Shown: positions 1 to 9,192 of the stretch, piece by piece
How the letters are laid out: each line of letters begins with the position of its first letter
Numbering within the stretch: the first letter of the stretch is position 1
NCBI GenBank assembly: GCA_013002885.1
Contig: JABDLS010000092.1
Span: 1 to 45,035, forward strand
Reading direction: 5' to 3'
From: Gemmatimonadota bacterium
GTDB lineage: Bacteria; Gemmatimonadota; Gemmatimonadetes; Longimicrobiales; Gaopeijiaceae
DNA: 45,035 nt
Program-made: the position numbers and the translations under genes
The notes under the pieces: model-generated
Seen by the model: the letters and a program-made list of their open reading frames with translations, nothing else
The model's database searches: none
Told to the model about the DNA's origin: nothing

Positions 1-166
1 CGAGCGCCAGGAACGCACGGAGCTCCTGGTCCTCGTTCGGCCACACATCCTCGGACCCGACGACCCGGTACCCGCATTGCCCACGGGCGAAGCCGCGAGC
101 TGGGATTGGGACGGGCACATCCGTGACTACTTCGAGCTTCTACAGCGGGAGGGACCTGGACGATGA
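1..166 (+). CDS. Tad pilus outer-membrane secretin, C-terminal end (partial)
   Basis: The open frame entering from the left edge ends at the TGA at 164-166 and encodes about 54 residues. It opens with ERTELLVLVRPHIL, which matches the last beta strand of secretins, where a T-E-L-(hydrophobic)-P-x-(hydrophobic) pattern is typical of CpaC/RcpA and other type II/III secretins. In the Tad system this protein forms the outer-membrane pore for the Flp pilus. The stop overlaps the ATG of the next gene (ATGA at 163-166), so the two are probably translationally coupled. The identification rests on this short end plus the Tad genes that follow; the rest lies outside the window. Another secretin-type protein is possible. 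Confidence 0.6.
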   Translation, partial: ERQERTELLVLVRPHILGPDDPVPALPTGEAASWDWDGHIRDYFELLQREGPGR

Positions 167-1398
167 CACCTACGAATCGGTTTGAGCGAGTGGATCGGCG
201 GCCCTTTCAACTGAAGCCGAGGGAGCGCGGAGGAACGCTGGTCCTCATGGCCGTGGTGTCGGTGGCGATGCTCGGGCTGGCTGCCCTGGCGGTGGACGTG
301 GGCATGGGCTTCACGGCCAAGGGTGAGGCGCAGCGGATTGCCGACGCGGCCGCCCTGGCCGGGGCGAGCGCGTTCCTTGAATACGAGGGCGCGGACGGTG
401 TGGCGCCCGCCGAAGAACGAGCCTACGACTTCGCGCTCAGAAACGTCATCCGCAACGTGGACGTCGACTCGAGCGAGCTCACGATCCAGGTGGTGCCTGA
501 CGAGTCCCTGGTGCGCGTGTGGGTTCAGCGCGAGTCCATTGGCACCTGGTTCGCCCGCCTTATCGGCGTGGACGAGATGAACATCCTGGCGTCCGCAGCC
601 GCCCAGGCCACCCAGGCCGGGGCAGCGCGGTGCCTGAAGCCGTTCGCGGTCCCGGACCTCTGGCACGACGCCGACGACGATACGGACGGCGATCGGGTCT
701 GGGACGAGGGTGAGGAGTGGGAGCTCGGAAGCCATCCGGACGACCGCTACATCCCTTACACGGGTCCGGACGGCGCGGCCGACGCGACCGGGTACGGGAG
801 TGAGTGGCGCGGACCCGATCAGGACTTCGGCGCTCAAATCAATCTGAAGATGCCCGACCCGCAAAGCGAATACGTGCCGGCCCCGGGAATCTTCCTGCCC
901 TGGCGCATCCCCTACGATGATGACCAGGAGCCTTGCGACCAAGGCGGCGGCGGCGGTCAGGACTCGGGTGGTGCCGTCTACCGGCGGAACATCTGCTCCT
1001 GCAACAACTCGCCCGTCGAGCTCGGCGCGGAGTACCAGATCGAGCCGGGCAACATGATCGGTCCCACGAACCAGGGCGTCGACGAACTCATCGAGGACGA
1101 CCCGAACGCGTATTGGGACCCCACCATGGACGGCGGTCGCGGAGGAATTCGCGATTCGGACTTCGGTGACGGCTTGAGCAGTCCCCGCGTCATCAAGCTC
1201 GCTCTGTTCGATCCCTCGGAGATCGAAGGGTCGGGCATGCAGACCATCCGGTTCAACAACTTCGCCCTCATGTTCATCGAAGAACAAGCGGGCCGCCACG
1301 ACCCGGTCGTCGCCCGCTTCATGTACTTCGTGAGTGGCGAAGAGTCGACGGGTCCCACCACCGGGTCCCTGGTCCGCTACCTGAGGTTGGTGGAATGA
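163..1398 (+). CDS. TadG-like Flp pilus assembly protein
   Basis: 411 residues. A short cytoplasmic N-terminus with an RGG just before the membrane segment is followed by one hydrophobic helix (about residues 24-46) ending in AVDVG. Next comes a Q-R-x-A-D-A-A-A-L-A-G-A stretch. This is the pattern of the TadG N-terminal pseudopilin-like domain of Flp pilus assembly proteins. The remainder is probably periplasmic: it is acidic, with a DTDGD segment near residue 172, a glycine run near 262 and a CSC pair near 285. It shows no von Willebrand A signature that I can recognise, unlike full-length TadG. The ATG overlaps the secretin stop and the gene ends in another ATGA overlap with cpaE, so it belongs to the tad operon. 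It could equally be called a TadE-family minor pseudopilin. Confidence 0.75.
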   Translation: MTPTNRFERVDRRPFQLKPRERGGTLVLMAVVSVAMLGLAALAVDVGMGFTAKGEAQRIADAAALAGASAFLEYEGADGVAPAEERAYDFALRNVIRNVDVDSSELTIQVVPDESLVRVWVQRESIGTWFARLIGVDEMNILASAAAQATQAGAARCLKPFAVPDLWHDADDDTDGDRVWDEGEEWELGSHPDDRYIPYTGPDGAADATGYGSEWRGPDQDFGAQINLKMPDPQSEYVPAPGIFLPWRIPYDDDQEPCDQGGGGGQDSGGAVYRRNICSCNNSPVELGAEYQIEPGNMIGPTNQGVDELIEDDPNAYWDPTMDGGRGGIRDSDFGDGLSSPRVIKLALFDPSEIEGSGMQTIRFNNFALMFIEEQAGRHDPVVARFMYFVSGEESTGPTTGSLVRYLRLVE

Positions 1399-2735
1399 CC
1401 GAGCTTACCGTGCTTCCGGGCGGGCCGGCCACCCGGCTCGCCCTCATTTCGCCCGATCGAGCGTTCCGTGTCCTGCTCGCCGACTGCCTGGCCGAAGAGG
1501 CGAGGCCTGTCGAATGGGTCCTTCGCTCCGAGAACGAGCTGAGCGGGCTCAGGCCCGAGGCTGTCGACCAGATTTGCGACCGCGGCCCCGACGCGCTCTT
1601 CCTCGATATCGGTGACGATCCGCTCTCGGGAGCGAACTTCATCTCCGCGATCTCCGCCAGGGCGCCCGACTTGACGGTCGTGGCGATCGGAGACTCGCTG
1701 GATGTGGATGCGCTCCTCAAGGTGATCCGGTCCGGTGCCTCCGGGTATCTGCGGCGACCCTTCGACCGCCACGAGGTGGCCGAAGCGTGCTCGACCGTGC
1801 TTCGGAAGGCCGGGACAAAGACAGGCCCGCAGACCGCCGGCCACAGGGCCCGTGTCCTGGGCCTCTACTCGCCGAAGGGTGGGACCGGGGTGAGCACGCT
1901 CGCCGCGAACCTCGCCGTTCACATCCGTCGGGCGACGGGGAAGAGGACGCTGCTCCTCGACCTCACCCCGGAGCTCGGGACCAGCCCCATTCTCCTCGGC
2001 CTCGAGCCGCGGTACTCGTACCTCGACGTGCTCGAGAACCTCCACCGGATGGACGAGGGATTGCTCAACACATTCCTCGACGAACACAATTCCGGTACCC
2101 GCGTCCTGGCCTCCCCGACGGCCGTCTTCTCATCGCGGGAGCTTATGCCTGACAGCGTCTCGCAGCTATTGGGACTTCTACGCCTGTACTTCGAATATGT
2201 GGTTGTCGACATCGGTCGCGGCGTCATGGACCGGGCAACGCTACGGGCGCTCGAGCTCTCCGATGAGAGGCTCATCCTCACGACCCCGGATCTCCCCACG
2301 CTCCGGAACGTGAAGCGAGTGCTGCACCACCTCCCCACTCCCGAGGGCGGCACCGAAGACGGCCTCCGCTTGGTGGTGAGTCGCTACGAGGAGGGCGTGA
2401 GCGTGGAGAGAAAAGACATCGAGCGCGCTGTGGGCCTGCCCCTCCGTCACGTTCTCGCCGAGGACCGGGAGGGGGTTTCCAAGAGTGTCAACCTGGGCCG
2501 ACCGATCGTGCTGAACGGTTCGTCTCCCTACTCCACGGGTGTGGGCCGCATCGGGAACCTGATCGCGAAAGACGACCTCCTCGAGAAGGACGACCGGGGG
2601 CCGCTCGGCAAGCTGTTCGGCGCGATGCTACCCCCGTTCGGAAGCAATAACGGCAAACGAGCAATAACGAAGAAGAAGAAGAAGAGTGAACCCCGGAGCG
2701 CCCGACGCACGGCGCAAGGAAGTGGTGTAGCGTGA
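1395..2735 (+). CDS. cpaE: CpaE/TadZ-type pilus localisation ATPase
   Basis: 446 residues. Residues about 10-125 resemble a receiver fold (DALFLDIG, then [12 protein letters not shown]), an atypical receiver as in CpaE/TadZ. Residues about 140-390 form a MinD/ParA-type ATPase with a deviant Walker A, KGGTGVS (about 160), and LLLDL for the A' strand. In the Tad system this protein places the secretion apparatus at the pole or membrane. The A' segment reads D-L-T-P instead of the usual D-x-D, a possible change in the catalytic site. The C-terminus is strongly basic with a run of five lysines, perhaps for membrane or partner binding. The ATG overlaps the previous stop and the stop overlaps the GTG of cpaF. 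Confidence 0.88.
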   Translation: MTELTVLPGGPATRLALISPDRAFRVLLADCLAEEARPVEWVLRSENELSGLRPEAVDQICDRGPDALFLDIGDDPLSGANFISAISARAPDLTVVAIGDSLDVDALLKVIRSGASGYLRRPFDRHEVAEACSTVLRKAGTKTGPQTAGHRARVLGLYSPKGGTGVSTLAANLAVHIRRATGKRTLLLDLTPELGTSPILLGLEPRYSYLDVLENLHRMDEGLLNTFLDEHNSGTRVLASPTAVFSSRELMPDSVSQLLGLLRLYFEYVVVDIGRGVMDRATLRALELSDERLILTTPDLPTLRNVKRVLHHLPTPEGGTEDGLRLVVSRYEEGVSVERKDIERAVGLPLRHVLAEDREGVSKSVNLGRPIVLNGSSPYSTGVGRIGNLIAKDDLLEKDDRGPLGKLFGAMLPPFGSNNGKRAITKKKKKSEPRSARRTAQGSGVA

Positions 2736-4147
2736 GTATCTCCCCTGATGGCATGATGACCGACCTGGGGGGCGCAGCCCTCTCGACTTCCGGGGACCCC
2801 GCCGGTCCCAGCAGGGCCGACGTGCAGGGTCTCAAGAGCCGCATCCATCGCCGGCTCCTCGAGCGCCTCGACCTGTCCAGCCTCGATACCGTCGCTCGCG
2901 AGGAGGCGGGTCGGGTCATCGCGGACGTGACCCAGGAACTGATCAAATGGGAGAGCTTTCCGCTCAATCGCGACGAGCGGGCGGCTCTGGTCAAGCAGAT
3001 CCTCGACGAGATCTTCGGTTTGGGTCCCCTCGAGCCGCTCATGCAGGATCCCGACGTAACGGACATCCTCGTCAACACCTTCGACCAGGTCTACGTCGAG
3101 AAGCTCGGTGTCCTCCATCCGACCGACGTGCGTTTTCAAGACGATCGACACCTCTTGCAGGTGATCGACCGTATCGTCTCGGCGGTCGGGCGGAGAATCG
3201 ACGATTCATCACCCATGGTGGACGCCCGACTGCCGGACAACTCGCGCGTCAACGCCGTCATCCCACCCCTGGCCGTGGACGGTCCGCACATGTCCATCCG
3301 GAGGTTCCGGACGGACAAGCTCAGCGGGGAGGAGCTCATCGAGGGCAACTCGCTGAACGAACCGATGCTCGAGCTGCTCACGGGGGTCGTCAAGGCCCGC
3401 CTGAACATCTTGATCTCGGGCGGGACGGGTGCGGGAAAGACCACGCTACTGAACGTCCTGTCAGGAAAGATCCCCGCCACGGAACGGATCATCACCGTAG
3501 AGGACTCGGCGGAGCTCCAGCTACAGCAACCGCACACCGTTCGGCTCGAGACGCGTCCCGCCAACGTGGAGGGACGCGGTGAGGTGAACCAGCGGATGCT
3601 GGTCAGGAACGCCCTGCGCATGCGCCCGGACCGGATCATCGTGGGCGAGGTGCGCGGCGCCGAAGCCGTCGACATGCTCCAGGCCATGAACACGGGCCAC
3701 GACGGGTCTCTCACGACCCTCCATGCGAACTCCCCGCGGGACGCCCTCACCCGCCTCGAGACGCTCGTCTCCATGGCCAACCTCAATCTGCCCGACAAGG
3801 CAGTGAGGAATCAGATCGCGAGCGCGCTGGATGTCGTCATCCAGGTGAGCCGCCTGTCGGACGGGTCGCGAAAGGTCATGGCCGTCTCCGAGGTCGTCGG
3901 AATGGAGGGAGACGTGATCACGATGCAGGAGCTGTTCGTGTACGAACGCAAGGGCCTCTCAGACGACGGAGCCGTCCTGGGACGGTTCCGCCCCACGGGA
4001 GTCCGTCCGCGATTCGCCGAGACCCTGGCTGTGAAGGGCATCGATCTCAGCGGACTCCTCTTCTTCGAGGGAGAAAGCGGGGCCAAGGACGATGCGCCCG
4101 ACGACCTGTCGATAGCCGGACCGCGCGCAGCCACGCCGGGGTGGTAG
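2732..4147 (+). CDS. cpaF: CpaF/TadA pilus assembly ATPase
   Basis: 471 residues; hexameric secretion ATPase that powers Flp pilus assembly at the inner membrane. The N-terminal helical region (1-110) is followed by the type II/IV secretion ATPase core. Walker [10 protein letters not shown] lies near residue 230, the Walker B/Asp-box region [12 protein letters not shown] near 299-310, and the His box [14 protein letters not shown] near 321-334. Length and motif order match CpaF. The GTG start at 2732 overlaps the cpaE stop (GTGA) and gives the natural N-terminus. The C-terminal 70 residues extend beyond the core and are not recognisable. Flanking cpaE, tadB and tadC exclude a T4SS VirB11 role. 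Confidence 0.93.
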   Translation: MSISPDGMMTDLGGAALSTSGDPAGPSRADVQGLKSRIHRRLLERLDLSSLDTVAREEAGRVIADVTQELIKWESFPLNRDERAALVKQILDEIFGLGPLEPLMQDPDVTDILVNTFDQVYVEKLGVLHPTDVRFQDDRHLLQVIDRIVSAVGRRIDDSSPMVDARLPDNSRVNAVIPPLAVDGPHMSIRRFRTDKLSGEELIEGNSLNEPMLELLTGVVKARLNILISGGTGAGKTTLLNVLSGKIPATERIITVEDSAELQLQQPHTVRLETRPANVEGRGEVNQRMLVRNALRMRPDRIIVGEVRGAEAVDMLQAMNTGHDGSLTTLHANSPRDALTRLETLVSMANLNLPDKAVRNQIASALDVVIQVSRLSDGSRKVMAVSEVVGMEGDVITMQELFVYERKGLSDDGAVLGRFRPTGVRPRFAETLAVKGIDLSGLLFFEGESGAKDDAPDDLSIAGPRAATPGW

Positions 4148-4149
4148 CC

Positions 4150-5160
4150 ATGCCACAGACCATCTGGATTCCGGCGCTGCTTCTGTTCGCGGCCGCGGCA
4201 TTTGGTACGCTCGGTATGGTGCTCTTTTGGGAGGTCGTGCGCGACTGGCTCGAGCAACGCGCGGTCCGACGCCAACTGGCCTCCCTCGTCACCCCCGCAG
4301 GTCGAAGAAGCCCCGACGAGCGAAAGGGAACGTCAGGCGGCTCGAAGCTGCTCAGGACCGGCGAGGACAATCTAGCGAGCGACGATAGCTGGGGGGCGGC
4401 AGTTAGGGAGTTGCCTGTCGTCCGCGGGAGCCTCGTGCTCCTGGAACAAGCCGACGTGAAGTGGAGCCCCCTGACGCTCTACCTGCTGATGTTCGGGGCG
4501 GCAACGGCTACGGGCGGAGTCACCCTGACCATCAGCGGTAGTCTGTTGCTCTCGGGAATCGTGGCCGCGACCGGTGCTACGCTCCCCTACCTCTACCTTC
4601 GTCGACGACGCAAGCTCATAGCCGAGGCCTTCGAGAGCGGCCTCCCCGAGGCGCTGGACCTCCTGACCCGGGCCATCCAGGCAGGACATCCGCTCACCGC
4701 AGGAATGCGAATGGTCGCGGAGGAGGGTCCGGCACGGGTGTCCGAGGAGTTCAGGAAGACCTCGGAAGAGCACCGTTTCGGGCTGTCCTTCGACGATGCT
4801 CTGCTCGGCATGGTCGATCGCGTAGGTCACATCGACGTGAGGATCTTCGTGACCGCCGTCCTCATTCAACGCGAATCTGGCGGAAACCTCGCCGAGATCC
4901 TCAACAACCTGAGCCAAACCATTCGAAGCCGCTTCACGATCCGTCGCCAACTTCGGGTCTATACGGCTCAGGGGCGACTCAGCGGCTATACCTTGGCGGC
5001 CCTTCCCATCGTCGTCGGCAGCCTGATCTACCTGATCGAGCCGGACTACGTGATGACCCTGTTCAACAACACCCTCGGGATCGTGCTCGTGAGCGCGGGC
5101 CTGATCCTCCAGATCATCGGCTACATCTGGATTCGCCAAATCGTGAACATCGAGATCTGA
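4150..5160 (+). CDS. tadB: TadB inner-membrane platform protein
   Basis: 336 residues from the ATG at 4150; an in-frame GTG at 4141 would add three. The T2SSF domain (about 150-280) has the LPEALDLL...AGHPL...G pattern, then DVRIFVTAVLIQRESGGNLAEIL, which is characteristic of TadB/TadC. Hydrophobic segments lie at about 5-27, 100-145 and two at the C-terminus (about 275-330). With TadC it forms the inner-membrane platform of the Flp pilus machine above the CpaF ATPase. It begins 2 bases after the cpaF stop. Confidence 0.9.
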   Translation: MPQTIWIPALLLFAAAAFGTLGMVLFWEVVRDWLEQRAVRRQLASLVTPAGRRSPDERKGTSGGSKLLRTGEDNLASDDSWGAAVRELPVVRGSLVLLEQADVKWSPLTLYLLMFGAATATGGVTLTISGSLLLSGIVAATGATLPYLYLRRRRKLIAEAFESGLPEALDLLTRAIQAGHPLTAGMRMVAEEGPARVSEEFRKTSEEHRFGLSFDDALLGMVDRVGHIDVRIFVTAVLIQRESGGNLAEILNNLSQTIRSRFTIRRQLRVYTAQGRLSGYTLAALPIVVGSLIYLIEPDYVMTLFNNTLGIVLVSAGLILQIIGYIWIRQIVNIEI

Positions 5161-5173
5161 GGGAGACCACCGA

Positions 5174-6100
5174 ATGCTCTACCTAGCTGCGATCAGCGCC
5201 GCCATGATGGCCGGACTCGTTGCATACATGATCGTCCTGGCCGTGCCCGCCCAGTCTCGGGCGGTGCGCAACCGGATGGTCGACCTCGGATTGGACGGCC
5301 CTGCGCAAGACGAAGCCCGCGCAGGTCAGCGGAGAGAGCAACGCCGACAGCTCGAGCGGCTCATCGCCGTTGTCGGCGAGCGGTTCCGTAACACCGCTGT
5401 GGACTACGGGCCGCTGCGTGCGCGGCTCGTGCATGCCGGGTATCGGCAACCCCGGAGCCTCGTCCTCTTCATCGGGCTCCGTATCGTGACTACCGCAGCC
5501 CTCGGTCTCACCGCGGCGACCCTTGCGCTGGCCAGCGACTTCAGCGGGGGGCTCTTCATCATCGCCGTGCTCTGGGGTGTGGGGGCAGGTTGGCTGATTC
5601 CGGGTCTGTTGGTGGCCCGGCGTGCCTTCGCCAGGAAGAAGGATATCACGTTGGCCCTCCCCGACGCCCTGGATCTCCTCGTCATCTGTGTGGAGGCCGG
5701 GCTCGGCCTCAACCAGGCGCTCATCAGGGTGGCTCACGAGATCCGACACGTCAGTGGGCTGCTTTCCGAAGAGCTCGCGGCCACGACGTTCCAGATCCGG
5801 GCTGGGATTCCCCGCGACGAGGCGCTTCACAATCTGGCCGACCGGACAGGAGTGAGCGACCTGAAGACCCTGGTCAACACGATGATCCAGACCGAACGCT
5901 TCGGAACCTCGATCGCGCGGTCGCTCCGTGTCCACGCGGAAACGCTGAGGCAGAAGCGGAGGCAACGCGCGGAGGAAGCCGCCGCCAAAACGACGATCAA
6001 GATGATCTTCCCGTTGGCTCTCTGCGTCTTCCCCGCGCTCTTCGTCGTGGTGTTGGGACCCGCCCTGATGCAAATCTACGAGACGCTGAGCCAGATCTAG
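5174..6100 (+). CDS. tadC: TadC inner-membrane platform protein
   Basis: 308 residues; second T2SSF-domain platform protein of the Tad pilus. Four hydrophobic segments: residues 1-24, about 95-118, about 120-150, and the C-terminal 280-305. The cytosolic T2SSF region contains LPDALDLLVICVEAGLGLNQAL and then TLVNTMIQTERFGTSIARSL, the usual TadC pattern. GGGAG at 5161-5165 provides a ribosome binding site for the ATG. It follows tadB by 13 bases, and its TAG stop shares a base with the next gene's GTG. Confidence 0.9.
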   Translation: MLYLAAISAAMMAGLVAYMIVLAVPAQSRAVRNRMVDLGLDGPAQDEARAGQRREQRRQLERLIAVVGERFRNTAVDYGPLRARLVHAGYRQPRSLVLFIGLRIVTTAALGLTAATLALASDFSGGLFIIAVLWGVGAGWLIPGLLVARRAFARKKDITLALPDALDLLVICVEAGLGLNQALIRVAHEIRHVSGLLSEELAATTFQIRAGIPRDEALHNLADRTGVSDLKTLVNTMIQTERFGTSIARSLRVHAETLRQKRRQRAEEAAAKTTIKMIFPLALCVFPALFVVVLGPALMQIYETLSQI

Positions 6101-6549
6101 TGAACCTGATTCGCGTCGTGAACCGAACCCGGGGCACCCTCCTGGGCAACCAGATCCGGCTGGTGGATTCGTGGCCTGGTCGGTTGCGCGGCTACCTCGG
6201 ACGCCCCGAGCCGAAGCCGGGCGAGGGCATGTTGCTGGTACGATGCAACGCGGTCCACATGTTCGGTCTCGGCTTCGCCCTCGACCTCATTTTCCTGAGC
6301 AAGAACGGGGACGTGGTCGAGACCTTCCCCCAGCTTCAGCCATGGAAGCGCACCAACCGCGTCTCGGACGCGAACTACGCGCTGGAGCTCCCCGCCGGGG
6401 CTATCGAGGCCAGTTACACACAGGTGGGGGATCGCTTCACCTGGACGTCTCCGGAGCCAGTGTTTCAGCTGCTCTCGCCGGCGCGGGGCGTTTTGGATCC
6501 CCGCTCGGGTGTTCGAAACGACGGAACGAACGGGGGCCCTGAACGATGA
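6100..6549 (+). CDS. DUF192 family protein
   Basis: 149 residues from the GTG at 6100, which overlaps the tadC stop by one base (TAGTG); a second in-frame GTG at 6118 is possible. The DUF192 core is visible: WPGRLRGYLGR, then GEGMLLVRCNAVHMFGL, then LDLIFLSKNGDVVE. This small single-domain beta-barrel family is often exported, but no signal peptide is seen here. Its biochemical function is unknown. In Tad clusters it recurs next to tadC, which suggests a pilus-linked role, but that is association only. The last bases overlap the ATG of the AAA ATPase gene. Confidence 0.8.
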   Translation: MNLIRVVNRTRGTLLGNQIRLVDSWPGRLRGYLGRPEPKPGEGMLLVRCNAVHMFGLGFALDLIFLSKNGDVVETFPQLQPWKRTNRVSDANYALELPAGAIEASYTQVGDRFTWTSPEPVFQLLSPARGVLDPRSGVRNDGTNGGPER

Positions 6550-7976
6550 ACCAAGGAGTGCAAACCGTGGGACTCGAAAATGTCATGACGTTGGTCGACA
6601 ATGCAGACGAGATTGATGAAGGGCGGGTATCGGGCTCTTTCGTGCCCCCTGAGGGCGAGAAGGAGTGCCCTCCCGCACCCGAATCCCTCGACGACGCCGG
6701 CATCTCGATCTCTGCGGCGACGGACTTGATCCTCAAGACCCTCTACTCCAGAGGTGCCCAGCAGGGCAGGACCATCGCCGAGATCCTGGCGTTGCGTTTT
6801 ACGCTTCTAGACGACCTCCTCCTGAGACTCCAGCAAATGGAGCTTGTCGAGGTTCGTGGCAGCCAGGGGCATGGACGAGAAGGGTATGTGTTCGCGCTCA
6901 CGAGGGCGGGCATCGAGCGGGCCCGGGAGGCCATGGAAATCAACGGCTACGTAGGCCCGGCCCCTGTGCCCTTCGACGTCTTCCAGGAGTGGGTGGCGCG
7001 TCAGTCGGCGAAGGGACTACGCATCACGCCACAGGACCTGGCCGAGGCTCTGTCTGACCTCGTCTTGAGGCCCGACGTCATCGAGATGCTCGGTCCCGCG
7101 GTCAACTCGTTCAGCTCTCTGTTCCTCCACGGCGCCCCGGGGAACGGGAAGACGGCGATCGCCGAGCGGATCGCCCGACTGGCGTCGGACTCGGTCTACA
7201 TCCCCTATGCCGTAGAGATCGGGGGCGAGATCATGGTCCTCTTCGACCCGGTCTACCACGAACGGGTCGAGGACAATCGCGAAGATCCGCCTCACGTGAT
7301 CCTGCGCAATCCGGCGCTTCACGACCTGCGCTTCGTCGAGATACGTCGGCCTGCGGTCACGGTCGGGGGCGAATTGACGCTCGACCAACTGGACATGCAG
7401 CGAGACGCGGAGACCAAGGTCTATCACGCACCCTTCCAGCTGAAGGCCGTACATGGCGTTCTGGTCATCGACGACTTCGGACGGCAGCGGGTGCAACCCC
7501 ACGAGCTGCTCAACCGGTGGATCGTGCCGCTGGAGAAGAAGATCGACTACCTGAGCCTCAACACCGGCATCAAGTTCAGCGCCCCCTTCGACTGCCTTCC
7601 GATCTTCTCGACGAACCTGGATCCACTGGACCTGGTCGACGAGGCGTTCCTACGCCGGATCCGTTTCAAGATCGAAGTGGTGGGGCCCACGCGGCAGGTG
7701 TACGAGGACATCATGCGGGACGAATGCGAGCGCCGCGGCATCCAATTCGATCACGACACCGTCAGGTTCCTGTGGGACAAATACCACGTGGAAGTCGGTG
7801 TCGAGCCTCGCTGCTGCCATCCCCGCGACGTCCTCGATCAGATCGAGGCGGCGGCGGCGTTCGCCGGTAAAGAGCCCGAGCTGACGCGTAGGGCCGTGGA
7901 CCTCGCGGCGAAGTCCCATTTCATGATCACGGCCCGCGAGCAGGCTGAGCGAGCCAGGGTGGAGAAGGAGTCATGA
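6546..7976 (+). CDS. Winged-helix AAA+ ATPase in the tad operon
   Basis: 476 residues. Residues 58-140 look like a winged-helix domain (TDLILKTLYSRG, then LLLRLQQMELVEVRG, then GYVFALTRAG). They are followed by an AAA+ module: Walker A HGAPGNGKT near residue 197, Walker B GVLVIDDFG near 305, sensor-1 asparagine in FSTNLDP near 360, and arginine residues in FLRRIRF near 375. The domain order suggests an ATPase that remodels a protein or DNA partner. It is not one of the standard Tad ATPases (CpaE, CpaF). ATGA overlaps at both ends tie it to the pilus operon, so a regulatory or assembly role is inferred. The partner cannot be read from sequence. Confidence 0.8.
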   Translation: MNQGVQTVGLENVMTLVDNADEIDEGRVSGSFVPPEGEKECPPAPESLDDAGISISAATDLILKTLYSRGAQQGRTIAEILALRFTLLDDLLLRLQQMELVEVRGSQGHGREGYVFALTRAGIERAREAMEINGYVGPAPVPFDVFQEWVARQSAKGLRITPQDLAEALSDLVLRPDVIEMLGPAVNSFSSLFLHGAPGNGKTAIAERIARLASDSVYIPYAVEIGGEIMVLFDPVYHERVEDNREDPPHVILRNPALHDLRFVEIRRPAVTVGGELTLDQLDMQRDAETKVYHAPFQLKAVHGVLVIDDFGRQRVQPHELLNRWIVPLEKKIDYLSLNTGIKFSAPFDCLPIFSTNLDPLDLVDEAFLRRIRFKIEVVGPTRQVYEDIMRDECERRGIQFDHDTVRFLWDKYHVEVGVEPRCCHPRDVLDQIEAAAAFAGKEPELTRRAVDLAAKSHFMITAREQAERARVEKES

Positions 7977-8599
7977 CCGATACGAACGCGGAAACGAAGG
8001 CCCAGATGCAAGCGATGGAGAACCGTTTGATGGGCCGGATTTCCCGCCTGGAACGCTCACGTCGCCGCTCGGGTTGGTTTACCGGAGCCCTTCTTGTCGG
8101 GCTGGTGGGTTCGATCGCCGTCAGCAGCGCCATGATTTTCGATCCTTCCCTCGTAAGCTCGATTCAGTCCGAGAGCACGGTCAGAGCCCAACAGTTCGTG
8201 CTAGAGGACGAAGACGGGAATCTGCGGGGCCTATGGCAGCTCGCCGAAGACGGGACCGTACGGCTCAGCATCCACGACGCCGCCGGCCAGGGCAGGCTCA
8301 ATCTCGCCGTCCTGGCGGACGGTGCACCCGGGGTTTCGTTCGTCGATGAGGAGGATCGTCGACGGGTCGTGCTCGGTCTCCTGCCCGACCAGACGAGCAC
8401 GCTGGTATTCGCGGACGGGGGCGGAGTGGCAAGGGCCGTCCTCGGGGTCTCCGAAACGGGGTCGTCCAGCCTGCTCTTCGCGGACGCTGAGGGCATGAGC
8501 CGCGTTTCGCTGGGCCTCGACGCCTCCGGCGTCGGGGGCTTCGTGCTGCCGGAAGTCGAAGAGCCAGAGGAAAACACCGATCCACAACCGAACAACTAG
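7973..8599 (+). CDS. Membrane-anchored protein with DxxGxxR beta repeats
   Basis: 208 residues. A coiled-coil-like basic N-terminus (1-38) precedes one transmembrane helix (about 42-62). The rest, probably outside the cytoplasm, is made of short repeats of the form (F/L)-x-D-x-x-G-x-x-R-x-x-L, for example LEDEDGNLRGLW, FVDEEDRRRVVLG and FADAEGMSRVSLG. These are likely to stack into a beta-solenoid or beta-sandwich. I know similar uncharacterised bacterial proteins with this repeat but no function. The ATG overlaps the stop of the ATPase gene, so it is in the tad operon. Its C-terminus is acidic and proline-rich. Confidence 0.72.
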   Translation: MTDTNAETKAQMQAMENRLMGRISRLERSRRRSGWFTGALLVGLVGSIAVSSAMIFDPSLVSSIQSESTVRAQQFVLEDEDGNLRGLWQLAEDGTVRLSIHDAAGQGRLNLAVLADGAPGVSFVDEEDRRRVVLGLLPDQTSTLVFADGGGVARAVLGVSETGSSSLLFADAEGMSRVSLGLDASGVGGFVLPEVEEPEENTDPQPNN

Positions 8600-8611
8600 C
8601 GAGGGAACGAC

Positions 8612-9172
8612 ATGGAGACACAGCAAGCGACCCGACTGGAATACGGGCCGGTCTACAGAACGGAGGATCAGATGAACGCCACCTCCCAGAAGAAGAGCAT
8701 CGCCTTCCGCCTGAACGAGGCCTTCACCTGGGCAGCTCTCATCGTATGCCTGGCTGGGTGGACCGTGGTGGGGTTCTTCCTCTGGATTCCCCGGGTGATC
8801 CGCGCCGTACTCATGTTCTCGCTGTCTCTGGTCCAGGCGACGGTCATGGAGAACGACCTGGCCGGGCCCGGCCGACGCTTGCGAAGCGCCGCGAACTTCT
8901 ACCGAAGGGGCTTCGTCAGCGCCGTGGACTCGATCCGTCCTCCAGAGGACGGTGGAGGGAGCTCGGACGGTGATCTGACAATCGAGGGAGGCCTCATCCT
9001 CCGAGAGACCGCGTGGGCCCTGTTCGTCTGGTACCTGTTCCTCTGGTGGATCGACTTCCCCATGATCACCCCGGTCAACGTGGCGACCTTCGTGGGCAAC
9101 GTGGACTGGGCCGGCATCTGGTCCGGGCTGGTCGACGCGGCTGCGACCATCCCCGACGGCGTCAGCTCCTAG
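8612..9172 (+). CDS. Small membrane protein of unknown function
   Basis: 186 residues from the ATG at 8612, which has GAGGGA five bases upstream. A second in-frame ATG at 8672 also has a strong site (GGAGG at 8662-8666) and would give 166 residues, so both starts may be used. Two hydrophobic stretches lie near residues 40-80 and one near 130-150, rich in tryptophan. Between them is a soluble loop with a glycine/serine/aspartate patch. I do not recognise the family. It sits between the repeat protein and the GT-C transferase in the same transcript, so a role in pilus or surface assembly is a guess. Confidence 0.65.
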   Translation: METQQATRLEYGPVYRTEDQMNATSQKKSIAFRLNEAFTWAALIVCLAGWTVVGFFLWIPRVIRAVLMFSLSLVQATVMENDLAGPGRRLRSAANFYRRGFVSAVDSIRPPEDGGGSSDGDLTIEGGLILRETAWALFVWYLFLWWIDFPMITPVNVATFVGNVDWAGIWSGLVDAAATIPDGVSS

Positions 9173-9192
9173 GCAGTACGAGGGACTTCCGC

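Noticed and set aside
127..1299. 390-residue minus-strand open frame opposite the TadG-like gene
   Set aside because: The plus-strand gene has a clear membrane segment and ATGA overlaps with both neighbours; the minus frame has no recognisable domain.
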